This document shows positions 41,010 through 49,558 of a DNA stretch of 64,000 nucleotides, piece after piece. A model generated the notes under the pieces. It made no database searches. It worked only from the letters and a program-made list of their open reading frames with translations, and had not been told where the DNA came from. Location of the stretch: NCBI RefSeq assembly GCF_016863655.1, contig NZ_BOPH01000001.1, forward strand, positions 62,001 through 126,000, in the 5' to 3' direction. The stretch comes from Virgisporangium ochraceum. Its GTDB lineage: Bacteria; Actinomycetota; Actinomycetes; Mycobacteriales; Micromonosporaceae. A program made the translations under genes and the position numbers. The stretch's first letter is position 1, and each line of letters begins with the position of its first letter.

Positions 41010-42142
41010 TCCAGAAGCCTACGCTGCTGCGGCCACCACGTCCGCCGGGAACGCGCCGGTATGACCAAACCTGCGAGGATCGGCACCACCAGCACCCACC
41101 CGGCCCCGGTGTCGGATTCCTTCCTGACCGGAAGGGGTCCGCTCGCGGTAGTCGTTCCCTCGAAAGAGGTCAGCGCCGGGAGGCCGTGCCACCGGCTGCT
41201 CGGCCAGGCCACCGCGATGGCCCGACCGATGACGTTCTCGATCGGCACCGGGCCCTGGCACCGGGAGTCCTGCGACACCCCGCGGTAGTCGCCCATCACG
41301 AACAGCTCGCCGGCCGGGACCGTCACCGGGTCGAACTGGCGCGGCCCACAGGCGCCCGGCGTGGGCGGCGCGTCGAGCGGCGAGTCCATCTCCTCGGGGA
41401 GGTAGGCCTTCTCGTCGAGCGGCTCGCCGTTGACGAGCACCCGGCCCTGCTCGTCGCAGCACTCGACGGTGTCGCCCGGCAGGCCGATGACGCGCTTGAT
41501 GAAGTCCTTCTCGCCGGGCTGGCTCAGACCCACCAGGTCGCCGGCTGTGCCGCTGACCTTCGCGAGGAAGCCGCTCCCCTGCGCCGCCCGCGCCTCGGGT
41601 GCCCACCGGTTGGTGCCCCGGAAGACGATGACCTCGCCGCGCGTGGGGTCGCGCATGTCGTACACGATCTTGTTGACCAGCACCCGGTCGCCGACCAGCA
41701 GCGTGGTCTCCATCGACGACGACGGGATGAAGAACGCCTGCAGCAGGAACGTGCGGATCAGCACCGCGAGGCAGAACGCCACCACGAGCAGCAGCGGCAG
41801 TTCCTGCCACAGGGGCATCGCCCGCCGCCGGCGGCCCCGCCGGCGCCAGATCGGCGGGGGCGGAGCGTCGAACTCGGGATCCGGGTCGGTGCTCACGACC
41901 CGCGCGGTGCCGGGACTGCCAGGAGGCCGGAGGGGCTCGCGCCGGGCCCGCTCGGAGGCGGTGGCCCGGCGCGGACGGTCGTCGCGCCCGTACACCCGCG
42001 AACCGGCGGGACCGCGCAGCTCAGGCGAACCTTCCCAGGCACGGCCACGGGCGGTGGCGGAGGTGCCACCGGCACCGCCGCTCGTGTACCGCCGTGGCGC
42101 CTGCGACGCCCGGGGGGCGCGCTCGCCGGGATATGGGTCCAT
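41006..42142 (-). CDS. lepB: Signal peptidase I, copy 2, with long N-terminal extension
   Basis: The 378-residue enzyme has a charged, Arg/Pro/Gly-rich cytosolic extension of about 110 residues. It then has a membrane helix (LLLVVAFCLAVLIRTFLLQAFF), the serine motif IPSSSMETTLLVGDRVLVNK and lysine motif FIKRVIGLPGDTVECC, and ends with GDYRGVSQDSR and a second hydrophobic segment near the C-terminus (VLVVPILAGLVIP). All catalytic features are present. Having two adjacent copies suggests division of labour between substrate sets. Confidence 0.92.
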   Translation of the reverse strand: MDPYPGERAPRASQAPRRYTSGGAGGTSATARGRAWEGSPELRGPAGSRVYGRDDRPRRATASERARREPLRPPGSPGTARVVSTDPDPEFDAPPPPIWRRRGRRRRAMPLWQELPLLLVVAFCLAVLIRTFLLQAFFIPSSSMETTLLVGDRVLVNKIVYDMRDPTRGEVIVFRGTNRWAPEARAAQGSGFLAKVSGTAGDLVGLSQPGEKDFIKRVIGLPGDTVECCDEQGRVLVNGEPLDEKAYLPEEMDSPLDAPPTPGACGPRQFDPVTVPAGELFVMGDYRGVSQDSRCQGPVPIENVIGRAIAVAWPSSRWHGLPALTSFEGTTTASGPLPVRKESDTGAGWVLVVPILAGLVIPARSRRTWWPQQRRLLE

Positions 42143-42198
42143 TGAAGAAAAGGGTATCCCGCCCGGACGATATTTAAAGCGCCCCGCGAGCGGGAGAA

Positions 42199-42555
42199 CT
42201 AGCCGCGGACCTTCTCGCGCTTCTCCTTGATCTTGGCGGCCTTGCCGCGAAGGTCACGGAGGTAGTAGAGCTTCGCCCGCCGAACGTCACCACGGGTGAC
42301 GATCTCGATGCGGTCGACGCCGGGGCTGTTGATCGGGTACGTCCGCTCAACGCCGACGCCACCGGTGACCTTGCGGACCGTGAAGGTCTCGCGCAGCCCG
42401 GAACCCTGCCGGCGGATCACCACACCCTGGAAGATCTGCACCCGGGACCGGCTTCCCTCGACAACCCGCGCGTGCACCTTGACGGTGTCGCCGGCCCGGA
42501 AGGCCGGGATGTCGGTGCGCTGCGACGCGGCGTCCAGGGCATCGAGCGTGTTCAT
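42199..42555 (-). CDS. rplS: 50S ribosomal protein L19
   Basis: L19 (bL19) helps form the bridge to the small subunit. The 118-residue protein starts at ATG ([20 protein letters not shown]) and contains [19 protein letters not shown] and the family-typical RVTYPINSP-like [15 protein letters not shown]. Length and sequence are normal. It stands between lepB copy 2 and trmD on the same strand. Confidence 0.97.
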   Translation of the reverse strand: MNTLDALDAASQRTDIPAFRAGDTVKVHARVVEGSRSRVQIFQGVVIRRQGSGLRETFTVRKVTGGVGVERTYPINSPGVDRIEIVTRGDVRRAKLYYLRDLRGKAAKIKEKREKVRG

Positions 42556-42619
42556 CGCGTGTACTTCCTCGCGGCTCGCGGGCGCGCCGAAGCGCGCAAC
42601 AGGTCATCAGGGAACCTCA

Positions 42620-43363
42620 CTACTTTGCCACACCATCCCCGGTATCCGGAAATCCGGCCTCGGTGAGGGCCGCGAGATCACGCGGCGACAAAGCATCGGG
42701 GTCGAGCAGATCGGGCCGCCGCCGGGCCGTCCGCTCCAGGGACCGGTCGCGGCGCCACCGTGCGATGCGGCCGTGGTCACCCGAGCGCAGGATCTCCGGG
42801 ACCTCGTGAGCGCGCCACGACGCCGGCTTGGTGTACACGGGCGCCTCGAGCAGCCCGTCGGTGTGCGACTCCTCCACCAGCGAGTCGGCGTTGCCGAGCA
42901 CGCCGGGGATCAGGCGCGCCACCGCCTCCACGATCGCGAGCACCGCCACCTCGCCGCCGAAGAGCACGTAGTCGCCGAGAGAGATCTCCCTCCCGGAGAA
43001 GTGGTCGATCACACGTTGGTCGATGCCCTCGTACCGCCCACAGGCGAAGACCATGTGGGACGCGCGTGCGAGCTCGCCCGCGACGGCCTGCGTGAACGGT
43101 TCCCCGGCGGGAGACGGCACCACCAGTACGGAGTCGTCGGAGACCAGCGAGTCGAGCGCCTCGCCCCAGGGCTCGGGCCGCATCACCATGCCGGGCCCGC
43201 CGCCGTACGGGGTGTCGTCGACCGTGCGGTGCACGTCGTGCGTCCACCGGCGGAGGTCGTGCACGTCGACGCGCAACAGCCCGGCGGAGCGCGCCCGCCC
43301 GATCAGCGACAGGTCGAGCGGCGAGAAGTACTCCGGAAAGATGGAGAGGATGTCGATCTTCAT
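42620..43363 (-). CDS. trmD: tRNA (guanine37-N1)-methyltransferase
   Basis: TrmD puts the m1G37 methyl group on tRNAs with G next to the anticodon and prevents frameshifting. The 247-residue SPOUT enzyme starts at ATG ([13 protein letters not shown]) and shows [13 protein letters not shown], the knot motif [13 protein letters not shown] and [11 protein letters not shown]. It overlaps the rimM stop by one base (TAATG), so the pair is translationally coupled. Confidence 0.97.
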   Translation of the reverse strand: MKIDILSIFPEYFSPLDLSLIGRARSAGLLRVDVHDLRRWTHDVHRTVDDTPYGGGPGMVMRPEPWGEALDSLVSDDSVLVVPSPAGEPFTQAVAGELARASHMVFACGRYEGIDQRVIDHFSGREISLGDYVLFGGEVAVLAIVEAVARLIPGVLGNADSLVEESHTDGLLEAPVYTKPASWRAHEVPEILRSGDHGRIARWRRDRSLERTARRRPDLLDPDALSPRDLAALTEAGFPDTGDGVAK

Positions 43364-43872
43364 TAGAGGTCGAGCAGGCCCTCGGGCAGCGTCATCACCA
43401 GGCGGCCGCCGGCCAGGTCGACCTCGGGCACCATGGCGCTGACGAACGGCACCAGGGAGGTCCGCCCGTCGGGGCGGCTCAGCACGAGCATGTCGTGGGC
43501 CGGGCCGTGGTCGATGCGCACGACCTCGCCGATCTTCTCGCCGGCGGGGTCGACCGCGGTGAGCCCGATCAGCTGGTGGTCGAGGAACTCGTCGGGGTCG
43601 TCGGGCAGCGGGATGTCGTCGGAGTCGACGCACAGCTGGACCCGGCGCAGGGTCTCGGCCCCGTCGCGGTCCTCGACGCCCTCGAACGCGACGATCAGCC
43701 TGCCGAGGTGCGGCTTGGCGTACTCGACCGTGAGCGGGCCGGCCGGGCCCGGGTCGGTGACCAGCACCGTCCCGGGCGCGAACCGTTCACCCGGCTCGTC
43801 GGTACGCACGTCGACCACGACCTCACCGCGCACCCCGTGCGGGCGCACGATCTCGCCGACGACGAGCAGCAT
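43363..43872 (-). CDS. rimM: 16S rRNA processing protein RimM
   Basis: RimM binds S19 and helps assemble the head of the 30S subunit. The 169-residue protein has the N-terminal RimM domain ([20 protein letters not shown]) and a C-terminal PRC-barrel ([34 protein letters not shown]). It starts at ATG (MLLVVGEIV). It is in the standard order rpsP-KH-rimM-trmD. Confidence 0.96.
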   Translation of the reverse strand: MLLVVGEIVRPHGVRGEVVVDVRTDEPGERFAPGTVLVTDPGPAGPLTVEYAKPHLGRLIVAFEGVEDRDGAETLRRVQLCVDSDDIPLPDDPDEFLDHQLIGLTAVDPAGEKIGEVVRIDHGPAHDMLVLSRPDGRTSLVPFVSAMVPEVDLAGGRLVMTLPEGLLDL

Positions 43873-43876
43873 GCGA

Positions 43877-44158
43877 CTAGTACGAGTCCATGATGTCGAC
43901 GCGCACCCCGCGCCCGCCGATCGAGCCGATGACCTGGCGCAGCGCCTTGGCCGTGCGGCCGCCGCGCCCGATCACCGTGCCCAGGTCCTCGGGGTGCACG
44001 CGCACCTCGAGGCGCTGGCCACGGCGTGAGTCGATCATGCGTACCCGGACGTCGTCGGGGTTGTGGACGATCCCCTTGACCAGGTGTTCGAGGGCCGGAC
44101 GCAGGACGTCGGCGCGGCGCGCCGACCCTGCCTCAGCTCGCCTGGTCGGCGCTGGCAC
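43877..44158 (-). CDS. KH-domain RNA-binding protein (KhpA family)
   Basis: The 93-residue protein has one type II KH domain, with the GXXG loop in [15 protein letters not shown] and the [13 protein letters not shown] segment before it. KhpA binds RNA, often with KhpB, in growth and division control. The start is GTG at 44158, with GAGGAG 7 nt upstream; there is no other in-frame start close to the domain. It overlaps rpsP by 26 bp. The gap to rimM is 4 bp. Confidence 0.92.
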   Translation of the reverse strand: MPAPTRRAEAGSARRADVLRPALEHLVKGIVHNPDDVRVRMIDSRRGQRLEVRVHPEDLGTVIGRGGRTAKALRQVIGSIGGRGVRVDIMDSY

Positions 44159-44642
44159 CGGCAGGCTCCTCGGCGGCGGCGACCGGGGTCTCCTCGGCCT
44201 TCTTCTCCTCGACCGTTTCCGCCTTCTTGGCGTCGGCCTTCTTCGGCTCGGCCTTCTTCGTGGGCTCGGCCTTCTTCATCGCCTTGCCGCCCTCGACGCC
44301 GGCGGCGGCCTGCGCCTCGGCCTCGTAGATCGCCGTGCGGTCGGCACGGGCGGCCGCCACCTTCAGCGGCTCGGTGGGCGCCGGCAGGCCCTTGAACTTC
44401 TGCCAGTCGCCGGTCTTCGACAGGATCGCCCGAACCGGCTCGCTCGGCTGGGCGCCGACGCTGAGCCAGTGCTGCACCCGGTCGGACTTGACCTCGATGC
44501 GCGAGGGCTCCTCCTTCGGGTGGTAGATCCCGATCTCCTCGATCGCGCGCCCGTCGCGCTTGGTGCGCGAGTCGGCGACGACGATGCGGTACTGCGGGTT
44601 GCGGATCTTGCCCATCCGCAGAAGCCGGATGCGTACGGCCAC
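44133..44642 (-). CDS. rpsP: 30S ribosomal protein S16
   Basis: S16 (bS16) is needed in 30S assembly. The 169-residue protein starts at GTG ([20 protein letters not shown]) with AGGAG upstream. The canonical S16 is the first 85 residues. The rest is a Lys/Ala/Glu-rich C-terminal tail with repeats of [20 protein letters not shown], which is longer than in Escherichia coli but common in actinobacteria. It heads the rpsP-KH-rimM-trmD string. Confidence 0.96.
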   Translation of the reverse strand: MAVRIRLLRMGKIRNPQYRIVVADSRTKRDGRAIEEIGIYHPKEEPSRIEVKSDRVQHWLSVGAQPSEPVRAILSKTGDWQKFKGLPAPTEPLKVAAARADRTAIYEAEAQAAAGVEGGKAMKKAEPTKKAEPKKADAKKAETVEEKKAEETPVAAAEEPAGASADQAS

Positions 44643-44828
44643 GGTGATACTGCTCCTACGTTTCGAGGCTGAGCCGTGCGGGTCGTCACGTGGGGACATG
44701 TGACCTGCTCGCTCATGGGTGGCGACACGCCCGGGTTAGAGGGCGCGGACGTGTGCCGGATTCCAGCCGGTAATTGTGCCACACCCACCTCCTTTCGGGC
44801 CCGCCGGCCCGGGAGGAAGCCAGGCGAC
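44643..44828 (-). other. Upstream region of rpsP / end of ppk2
   Basis: These 186 bp hold a hairpin just past the ppk2 stop (CGGGCC/GGCCCG, with flanking CCTCC/GGAGG, about 44790-44818) that can terminate ppk2 transcription. Closer to rpsP there is an imperfect palindrome CACGTG-GGGA-CATGTG (44687-44702). No gene is seen. Confidence 0.45.
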
Positions 44829-45680
44829 TCAGCCGAGGCGCTTCTTCTCGGCCGCCAGGTCGAAGGTCGCCGGCGGGTACTGCGGGTTCTCCGCCGACAG
44901 GATCTCGACGAGCAGGCTCGCGACCGCCCAGTTGCGGTACCACTTCCGGTCGGCCGGCACCACGTACCACGGCGCCGCCTCCGAGCACCGCGTGAGCGCC
45001 TCGGTGTAGGCGACCCGGTAGTCGTCCCACCGGGCCCGCTCGTCGACGTCGGCCGGGTTGTACTTCCAGAACTTGGTCGGATCCTCGAGCCGTTCCCGTA
45101 GCCGGGCGAGCTGCTCGGTCGGCGAGATGTGCAGCATGATCTTGACCAGGATCACGCCGTCGTTCACGAGGTCCCGCTCGAACGCGTTGATCTCGTCGTA
45201 CCGCCCCCGCCACTCGGTCTCCGGCACGAGGTCGTGCACCCGCACGATCAACACGTCCTCGTAGTGGGAGCGGTTGAAGATGCCGACGTGTCCGGACTCG
45301 GGCAGCCGGTTGCGGATCCGCCACAGGAAGTGGTGCCGGAGCTCCTCCTTGGTCGGCGCCTTGAAGCTGGTCACCTCGAGCCCGAGCGGGTTGAACGCGC
45401 CGCCGACGTGCCGCACCAGGCCGTCCTTGCCACCGGCGTCCATCGCCTGCAGCACGATGAGCAGCCGCTGGTTGCCGTTCTCGCGGGTCGAGGCGTACAT
45501 GCGCTCCTGCAGCCCGGCCAGCTCGGTGCCGAGCGTGGCGAGCTCCGCGGCCGACCAGGCCTTCGGGTCGGCGGCCTTGCGGGCCGCCTTCGGCAGGCCC
45601 GGGGTCGAGCGGGGGTCGATCGCGGCGAGGTCCGCCGGGGTCGGGGCCTCGAGGAGCTTTCGAAGTGACGCCATGAGCAC
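44829..45680 (-). CDS. ppk2: Polyphosphate kinase 2 family protein
   Basis: PPK2 enzymes transfer phosphate between polyphosphate and nucleotides. The 283-residue protein has the Walker A-like loop AMDAGGKDGLVRHV (80-93), the FKAPTKEELRHHFLWRI segment and the Walker B region NRSHYEDVLIVRV (137-149), followed by the lid residues. The form is the one-domain, class II/III type that makes NTPs or NDPs from polyphosphate. GTG at 45680 is used, with GGAGGA 5 nt upstream. It is divergent from the DUF89 gene. Confidence 0.9.
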   Translation of the reverse strand: MLMASLRKLLEAPTPADLAAIDPRSTPGLPKAARKAADPKAWSAAELATLGTELAGLQERMYASTRENGNQRLLIVLQAMDAGGKDGLVRHVGGAFNPLGLEVTSFKAPTKEELRHHFLWRIRNRLPESGHVGIFNRSHYEDVLIVRVHDLVPETEWRGRYDEINAFERDLVNDGVILVKIMLHISPTEQLARLRERLEDPTKFWKYNPADVDERARWDDYRVAYTEALTRCSEAAPWYVVPADRKWYRNWAVASLLVEILSAENPQYPPATFDLAAEKKRLG

Positions 45681-45724
45681 GATCTTCCTCCTCCGGCGCG
45701 ACCCGCGCCCGCTAACCTGCTGCG

Positions 45725-46798
45725 GTGGAGCCGATCCTCAGCAACGTGCCCGGCACGCTTCCCTGGCACGTGTGGCACGAGCGCCATCCGGCGATGTTCG
45801 CCAGCCTCGTGGAGGCCCACCCGTTCCCGCCGTCGACGCGCACGGCGCTCGATGAGCTTCTCCACGAGACCCTGACCCCCGAATGGCTCGGCACGCCGTT
45901 CCTCGCGGCGGAGAGCGTGTTCTACCGCCGCCTGCTGGAGGCGATCGGGTACTTCACGCCCGACGGTCCGTGGGCCGGGTTCGACCTCTTCGCGTTCCTG
46001 AAGGACGCCGACCTGGCCTCGGCGTCGCTGGACCTCCCGGACCTGACCCCCGCCGAGCGGCTGCTCGCCGCGCTCTGGGGCAACCAGGCGGACCTCGGCT
46101 TCCAGCTCGGCTCCGCGATCGGCCCGGCCGCGCACCTGGTGGTCGACCAGACAGACGACGCTCTATCGGTACTCACCGGCGCCCCGCGCGTGGGCCTTGT
46201 CGCCGACAACGCCGGCAAGGAGCTGCTCGCCGACCTCGGGCTGGTCGACTGGCTCCTGGCCGGTGGCGGGGTCGACGAGGTGACCGTGCACCTCAAGCCC
46301 CACCCGTACTACGTCTCCGACGCCACGACCACCGACCTGGTGAAGTGCCTGCGTGCGCTGGCGTCGGCCGGTGGGCGGGCCACCGACCTCGCCACCCGCC
46401 TGCACACGGCCGCGGCGGAGGGCCGGTTCGTGGTGGCCACGCATCCGTTCTTCTGCGCGCCGCTGCCGTTCCACGAGGCACCGCCGGACCTGTTCGGCGC
46501 GGCCGACGTGCTGGTCTTCAAGGGCGACCTCAACTACCGCCGGCTGGTCGGCGACCTCCGGTGGCCCATCGCGACCCCGTTCGCGTCGACGGTCCCGCCG
46601 CTCGACGCCGCGATCGTCGCGCTGCGCACGCTGAAGTCCGACGTCCTGGTGGGCGTCGACGAGAACAGCGTGACGGACCTCGAGGGCGACTGGCGGGTCA
46701 ACGGGCGGTACGGCTCGGTGCAGGTCGTCAGCCGACCCGCGGCCGGTCCCACCCCTCCGGCATCCGGTCCGGTATCTCCCAGCCCGGGTCGGGGGTGA
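45725..46798 (+). CDS. DUF89/ARMT1-like damage-control phosphatase
   Basis: The 357-residue protein has the DUF89 features VGLVADNAGKELLADL (the Asp-Asn metal site), HLKPHPYYVSDATTTDL and DVLVFKGDLNYRRLVGDL. DUF89 proteins are metal-dependent phosphatases that remove damaged or excess phosphometabolites such as sugar phosphates. The start is GTG at 45725. It is divergent from ppk2 and its last 71 bp overlap the convergent DUF402 gene. Confidence 0.85.
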   Translation: MEPILSNVPGTLPWHVWHERHPAMFASLVEAHPFPPSTRTALDELLHETLTPEWLGTPFLAAESVFYRRLLEAIGYFTPDGPWAGFDLFAFLKDADLASASLDLPDLTPAERLLAALWGNQADLGFQLGSAIGPAAHLVVDQTDDALSVLTGAPRVGLVADNAGKELLADLGLVDWLLAGGGVDEVTVHLKPHPYYVSDATTTDLVKCLRALASAGGRATDLATRLHTAAAEGRFVVATHPFFCAPLPFHEAPPDLFGAADVLVFKGDLNYRRLVGDLRWPIATPFASTVPPLDAAIVALRTLKSDVLVGVDENSVTDLEGDWRVNGRYGSVQVVSRPAAGPTPPASGPVSPSPGRG

Positions 46799-47378
46799 AG
46801 TCGGTCCAGGTGCCGTCGAACGGGAAGTCGCCCGCCTCGATCTTCGGGATCACGCGGCGGCCCTCGGCCCACACCGCGTCGGGGTCGCTCACCCAGTAGT
46901 GGTCGGGGAAGCCGAGGCGCTCCGCGAGCTCGTGCTCGTCCTTCCACTGCCACCGGCGGTCGGGCCACACCCAGATGTCGAGGTCGAAGTCGGTGGTGTC
47001 GATGCCGGCCACGGCGCCGTCGTCCCACCGCGCGATGGGCCGCTCCAGGTTGACGTACCAGGCGGCGAAGATGCCCGGTGGACGGAACAGCCACCACACC
47101 GAGTGCGACGAGTCGGGCGGCACGAGCTTGAGGATGTTCGGCCCCCGGTGGATGTCGCCGACCATGTGCTTGGGCTCGCGGAGCCAGTCGCTGAACGGCA
47201 TGCCACGCGGGCCGCGGCCGTCGAGCGTCACCTCGCGCATCATCGGCGTGCCGTGCGGCATCCACATGAGCAGCCCGCGCTCGTCGTCGGAGACCACCCG
47301 GACCAGCGGTACCCACACCAGGTCCTTGTGGGTGAAGTGCCGGTGGGCCAGCAGCTGGCCCGGCCGGAACCGGGTCAC
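46728..47378 (-). CDS. DUF402 family protein, copy 2
   Basis: The 216-residue protein has the DUF402/FomD barrel pattern: WYVNLERPIARWDDGAVAGI and DTTDFDLDIWVWPDRRWQWKDEHEL, with the acidic and Lys residues that bind metal and phosphate. Known members are nucleoside di- and triphosphatases (for example Ntdp of Staphylococcus aureus) and the cytidylyl phosphonate hydrolase FomD. The start is GTG at 47378, overlapping the copy 1 stop (GTGA). About half its residues match copy 1 by eye, so a tandem duplication is likely. The gene ends inside the DUF89 gene. Confidence 0.82.
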   Translation of the reverse strand: MTRFRPGQLLAHRHFTHKDLVWVPLVRVVSDDERGLLMWMPHGTPMMREVTLDGRGPRGMPFSDWLREPKHMVGDIHRGPNILKLVPPDSSHSVWWLFRPPGIFAAWYVNLERPIARWDDGAVAGIDTTDFDLDIWVWPDRRWQWKDEHELAERLGFPDHYWVSDPDAVWAEGRRVIPKIEAGDFPFDGTWTDFTPDPGWEIPDRMPEGWDRPRVG

Positions 47379-48022
47379 CACGCGCGGGGCCGGTCCCACC
47401 CGGCCGGGATCGTCGTCGGCACGGTCCAGGTGGGGTCCGCCCGGAAGTCGGCCCGCGTGCCGTCGAACGGGAAGGCGCCGGCCTCGATGAGCTTGACCAC
47501 GTCGGCGCCGGACGCCCGCACGGCGGCCTCGTCGTCGCACCAGTAGTTCTCGGGGACCGCGAGGTGGTCGAGGAACTCGTCCTCGTCCTTCCACCGCCAG
47601 GTCCGGTCGGGCGCGACCACGATGTCGAGGTCGTAGTCGACGGTGTCGAGGCCGACGAGGCCGTCGTCGTTGCGCCAGCGGACGCCGGGCCGCTCCAGGT
47701 TGACGTACCAGGACGAGTGCCTGCCGGCCGTGAAGAACGTCCACACCGAGTAGGGCGCGTCCGGCGGGTGGAGCATGAGCACGTCGCCGTTCCAGACGCC
47801 GTCGTAGAGCGCGTGCTCCACGCGTCCCCAGTGCCGGAACGGCACCTCGCGGAAGGTGCGGCCGTCGGCCGCGCCCAGGTTGCGCCACGCACTGCCCGTG
47901 GCGAAGTACAGCCACAGGCCCTGCTCGTCGTCGGCCGCGACGTGCCCCACCCACACGCGGCTGAGCTCGTGCCCGCGCATGTAGTGCCGCCGCAGCGCGG
48001 GCGTGCCCGGCGCGAACGCCAT
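47375..48022 (-). CDS. DUF402 family protein, copy 1
   Basis: The 215-residue protein starts at ATG (MAFAPGTPALRRHYMRGHEL). The DUF402/FomD core is WYVNLERPGVRWRNDDGLVGL and DTVDYDLDIVVAPDRTWRWKDEDEF, with the metal-binding Asp/Lys/Glu residues retained. It is probably a nucleotide or nucleotide-linked phosphohydrolase. It is followed by copy 2 with a four-base overlap and lies 4 bp downstream of the proS stop. The cluster with PPK2 and DUF89 points to nucleotide or phosphate turnover, an inference from context. Confidence 0.82.
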   Translation of the reverse strand: MAFAPGTPALRRHYMRGHELSRVWVGHVAADDEQGLWLYFATGSAWRNLGAADGRTFREVPFRHWGRVEHALYDGVWNGDVLMLHPPDAPYSVWTFFTAGRHSSWYVNLERPGVRWRNDDGLVGLDTVDYDLDIVVAPDRTWRWKDEDEFLDHLAVPENYWCDDEAAVRASGADVVKLIEAGAFPFDGTRADFRADPTWTVPTTIPAGWDRPRAW

Positions 48023-48026
48023 GCGC

Positions 48027-49433
48027 CTAGTACGCCCGCGCGAGGTAGGCGACGAGGCCCGGTTCGTCTTCGGAGTCGGGCACGGTGCCGTCCTCCCGGG
48101 TGAGGCAGCGGACGGTGACGCCCTGCTGGTTCGCCTTGTTCTCCCCCTCGACGCCGACCGCGCTCCACGGCAGCCGGGCCCAGCCCGCGCCGCTGGCCTC
48201 GATCGCCTCGTCGACCGTCGACACCTCGGCGGTGTTCTCCTCGCGCCGCGTGCGGGCCTCGGTGAGCAGGCTCTCCTGCGCGGTGTGAAGCGCGGCGGTC
48301 ACCGCGTCGACGGCCTGGTCGAGCGGCAGCGGGGTCTTCGTCCCGTTGTACCGCGTCACGAGCGTGACGTTGCCCTGGCCCAGGTCGCGCGGGCCGACCT
48401 CGACCCGCACCGGGTAGCCCTTGAGCTCGGCGTCGACGGCGCGCCGGCCGAACGGCGTGTCGACCCGGTCGTCGAGGATCACGCGCACCCCGGCGTCGCT
48501 CAGCGCGTCACGGAGCTTGTTCGCCGTCGCAAGAACCTGGTCTCCGTCCTTGACGACCGTGACCACCGCTTGAACGGCGGCCGCCTGCGGCGGCACGCGG
48601 AGGCCGTTGTCGTCGCCGTGGCACATGATCATGCCGCCGAGCATGCGGGTCGACGAGCCCCACGAGGTGGTCCAGGCGAGCTCGCGGCCGCCTTCCCTGC
48701 TGGAGTACTCGATCTGGAACGCCTTCGCGAAGTTCTGGCCGAGCTCGTGGCTGGTGCCCATCTGCAGGGCCTTGCCGTCGCCCATCATGCCCTCGAGCGT
48801 GTACGTGTTCGTCGCGCCGGCGAACCGCTCCCGGGCCGTCTTCCGCCCGACGACGACCGGGATCGCGAGGATGTTGACCATGAAGTCCTCGTACACGTCG
48901 TGCAGGATCCGGCGGGCGTACGCGCGGGCGTCGGCCTCGGTGGCGTGCGCGGTGTGCCCCTCCTGCCAGAGGAACTCCGACGTGCGCAGGAAGACCCGCG
49001 GCCGCAGCTCCCACCGCACCACGTTGGCCCACTGGTTGAGCAGCAGCGGCAGGTCGCGGTAGCTGCTGACCCACTTGGCCATGAACTCGCCGATGACCGT
49101 CTCACTCGTCGGCCGCACGACAACCGGTTCGCTCAGTTGCTTTCCGCCGCCGTGGGTCACGACCGCCAGCTCCGGCGAGAAGCCCTCGACGTGCTCGGCC
49201 TCGCGGCGCAGGTAGCTCTCCGGGATGAAGAGCGGGAAGTAGGCGTTCTGCGAGCCGGCCGCCTTGATGCGGGCGTCCATCTCGTCGACCATGCGCTCCC
49301 AGATGGCGTACCCGGTGGGCCGGATGACCATCGTGCCGCGCACCGGGCCGTTGTCGGCCAGCTCGGCCTTTGCGATGACATCCTGGTACCAGCGGGGAAA
49401 ATCTTCCGCACGGGGAGTGAGCACACGCGCCAT
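48027..49433 (-). CDS. proS: Prolyl-tRNA synthetase (archaeal/eukaryotic-like type)
   Basis: ProS charges tRNA-Pro. The protein has 468 residues, the size of the ProS type without the editing insertion found in Escherichia coli. Class II motifs are present: GPVRGTMVIRPTGYAIWERM, SEPVVVRPTSETVIG and VFLRTSEFLWQEGHTAH. The anticodon-binding domain follows, and the last 60 residues form the C-terminal zinc-binding-like domain. It starts at ATG (MARVLTPRAEDFPRWYQ). The 125 bp upstream, divergent from the DUF559 gene, hold its promoter. Confidence 0.94.
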   Translation of the reverse strand: MARVLTPRAEDFPRWYQDVIAKAELADNGPVRGTMVIRPTGYAIWERMVDEMDARIKAAGSQNAYFPLFIPESYLRREAEHVEGFSPELAVVTHGGGKQLSEPVVVRPTSETVIGEFMAKWVSSYRDLPLLLNQWANVVRWELRPRVFLRTSEFLWQEGHTAHATEADARAYARRILHDVYEDFMVNILAIPVVVGRKTARERFAGATNTYTLEGMMGDGKALQMGTSHELGQNFAKAFQIEYSSREGGRELAWTTSWGSSTRMLGGMIMCHGDDNGLRVPPQAAAVQAVVTVVKDGDQVLATANKLRDALSDAGVRVILDDRVDTPFGRRAVDAELKGYPVRVEVGPRDLGQGNVTLVTRYNGTKTPLPLDQAVDAVTAALHTAQESLLTEARTRREENTAEVSTVDEAIEASGAGWARLPWSAVGVEGENKANQQGVTVRCLTREDGTVPDSEDEPGLVAYLARAY

Positions 49434-49483
49434 GACCGCCAATCGTAGGCGGCGCCGTCATGGCCGCGGGTCCGGGTCACCTG

Positions 49484-49508
49484 TGGAAGACCACCCGGTT
49501 GTCCACAG
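49484..49508. promoter_or_regulatory. Perfect DnaA box in the proS upstream region
   Basis: TTGTCCACA (49499-49507) matches the actinobacterial DnaA-box consensus. An inverted CTGTGGA lies at about 49481-49487. The site is between divergent genes, where DnaA could affect transcription. Confidence 0.35.
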
Positions 49509-49558
49509 CCACGAAAGTCGTCCTTCCGCAGCACCGGTGACTCGCCGATCCTGTCCCG

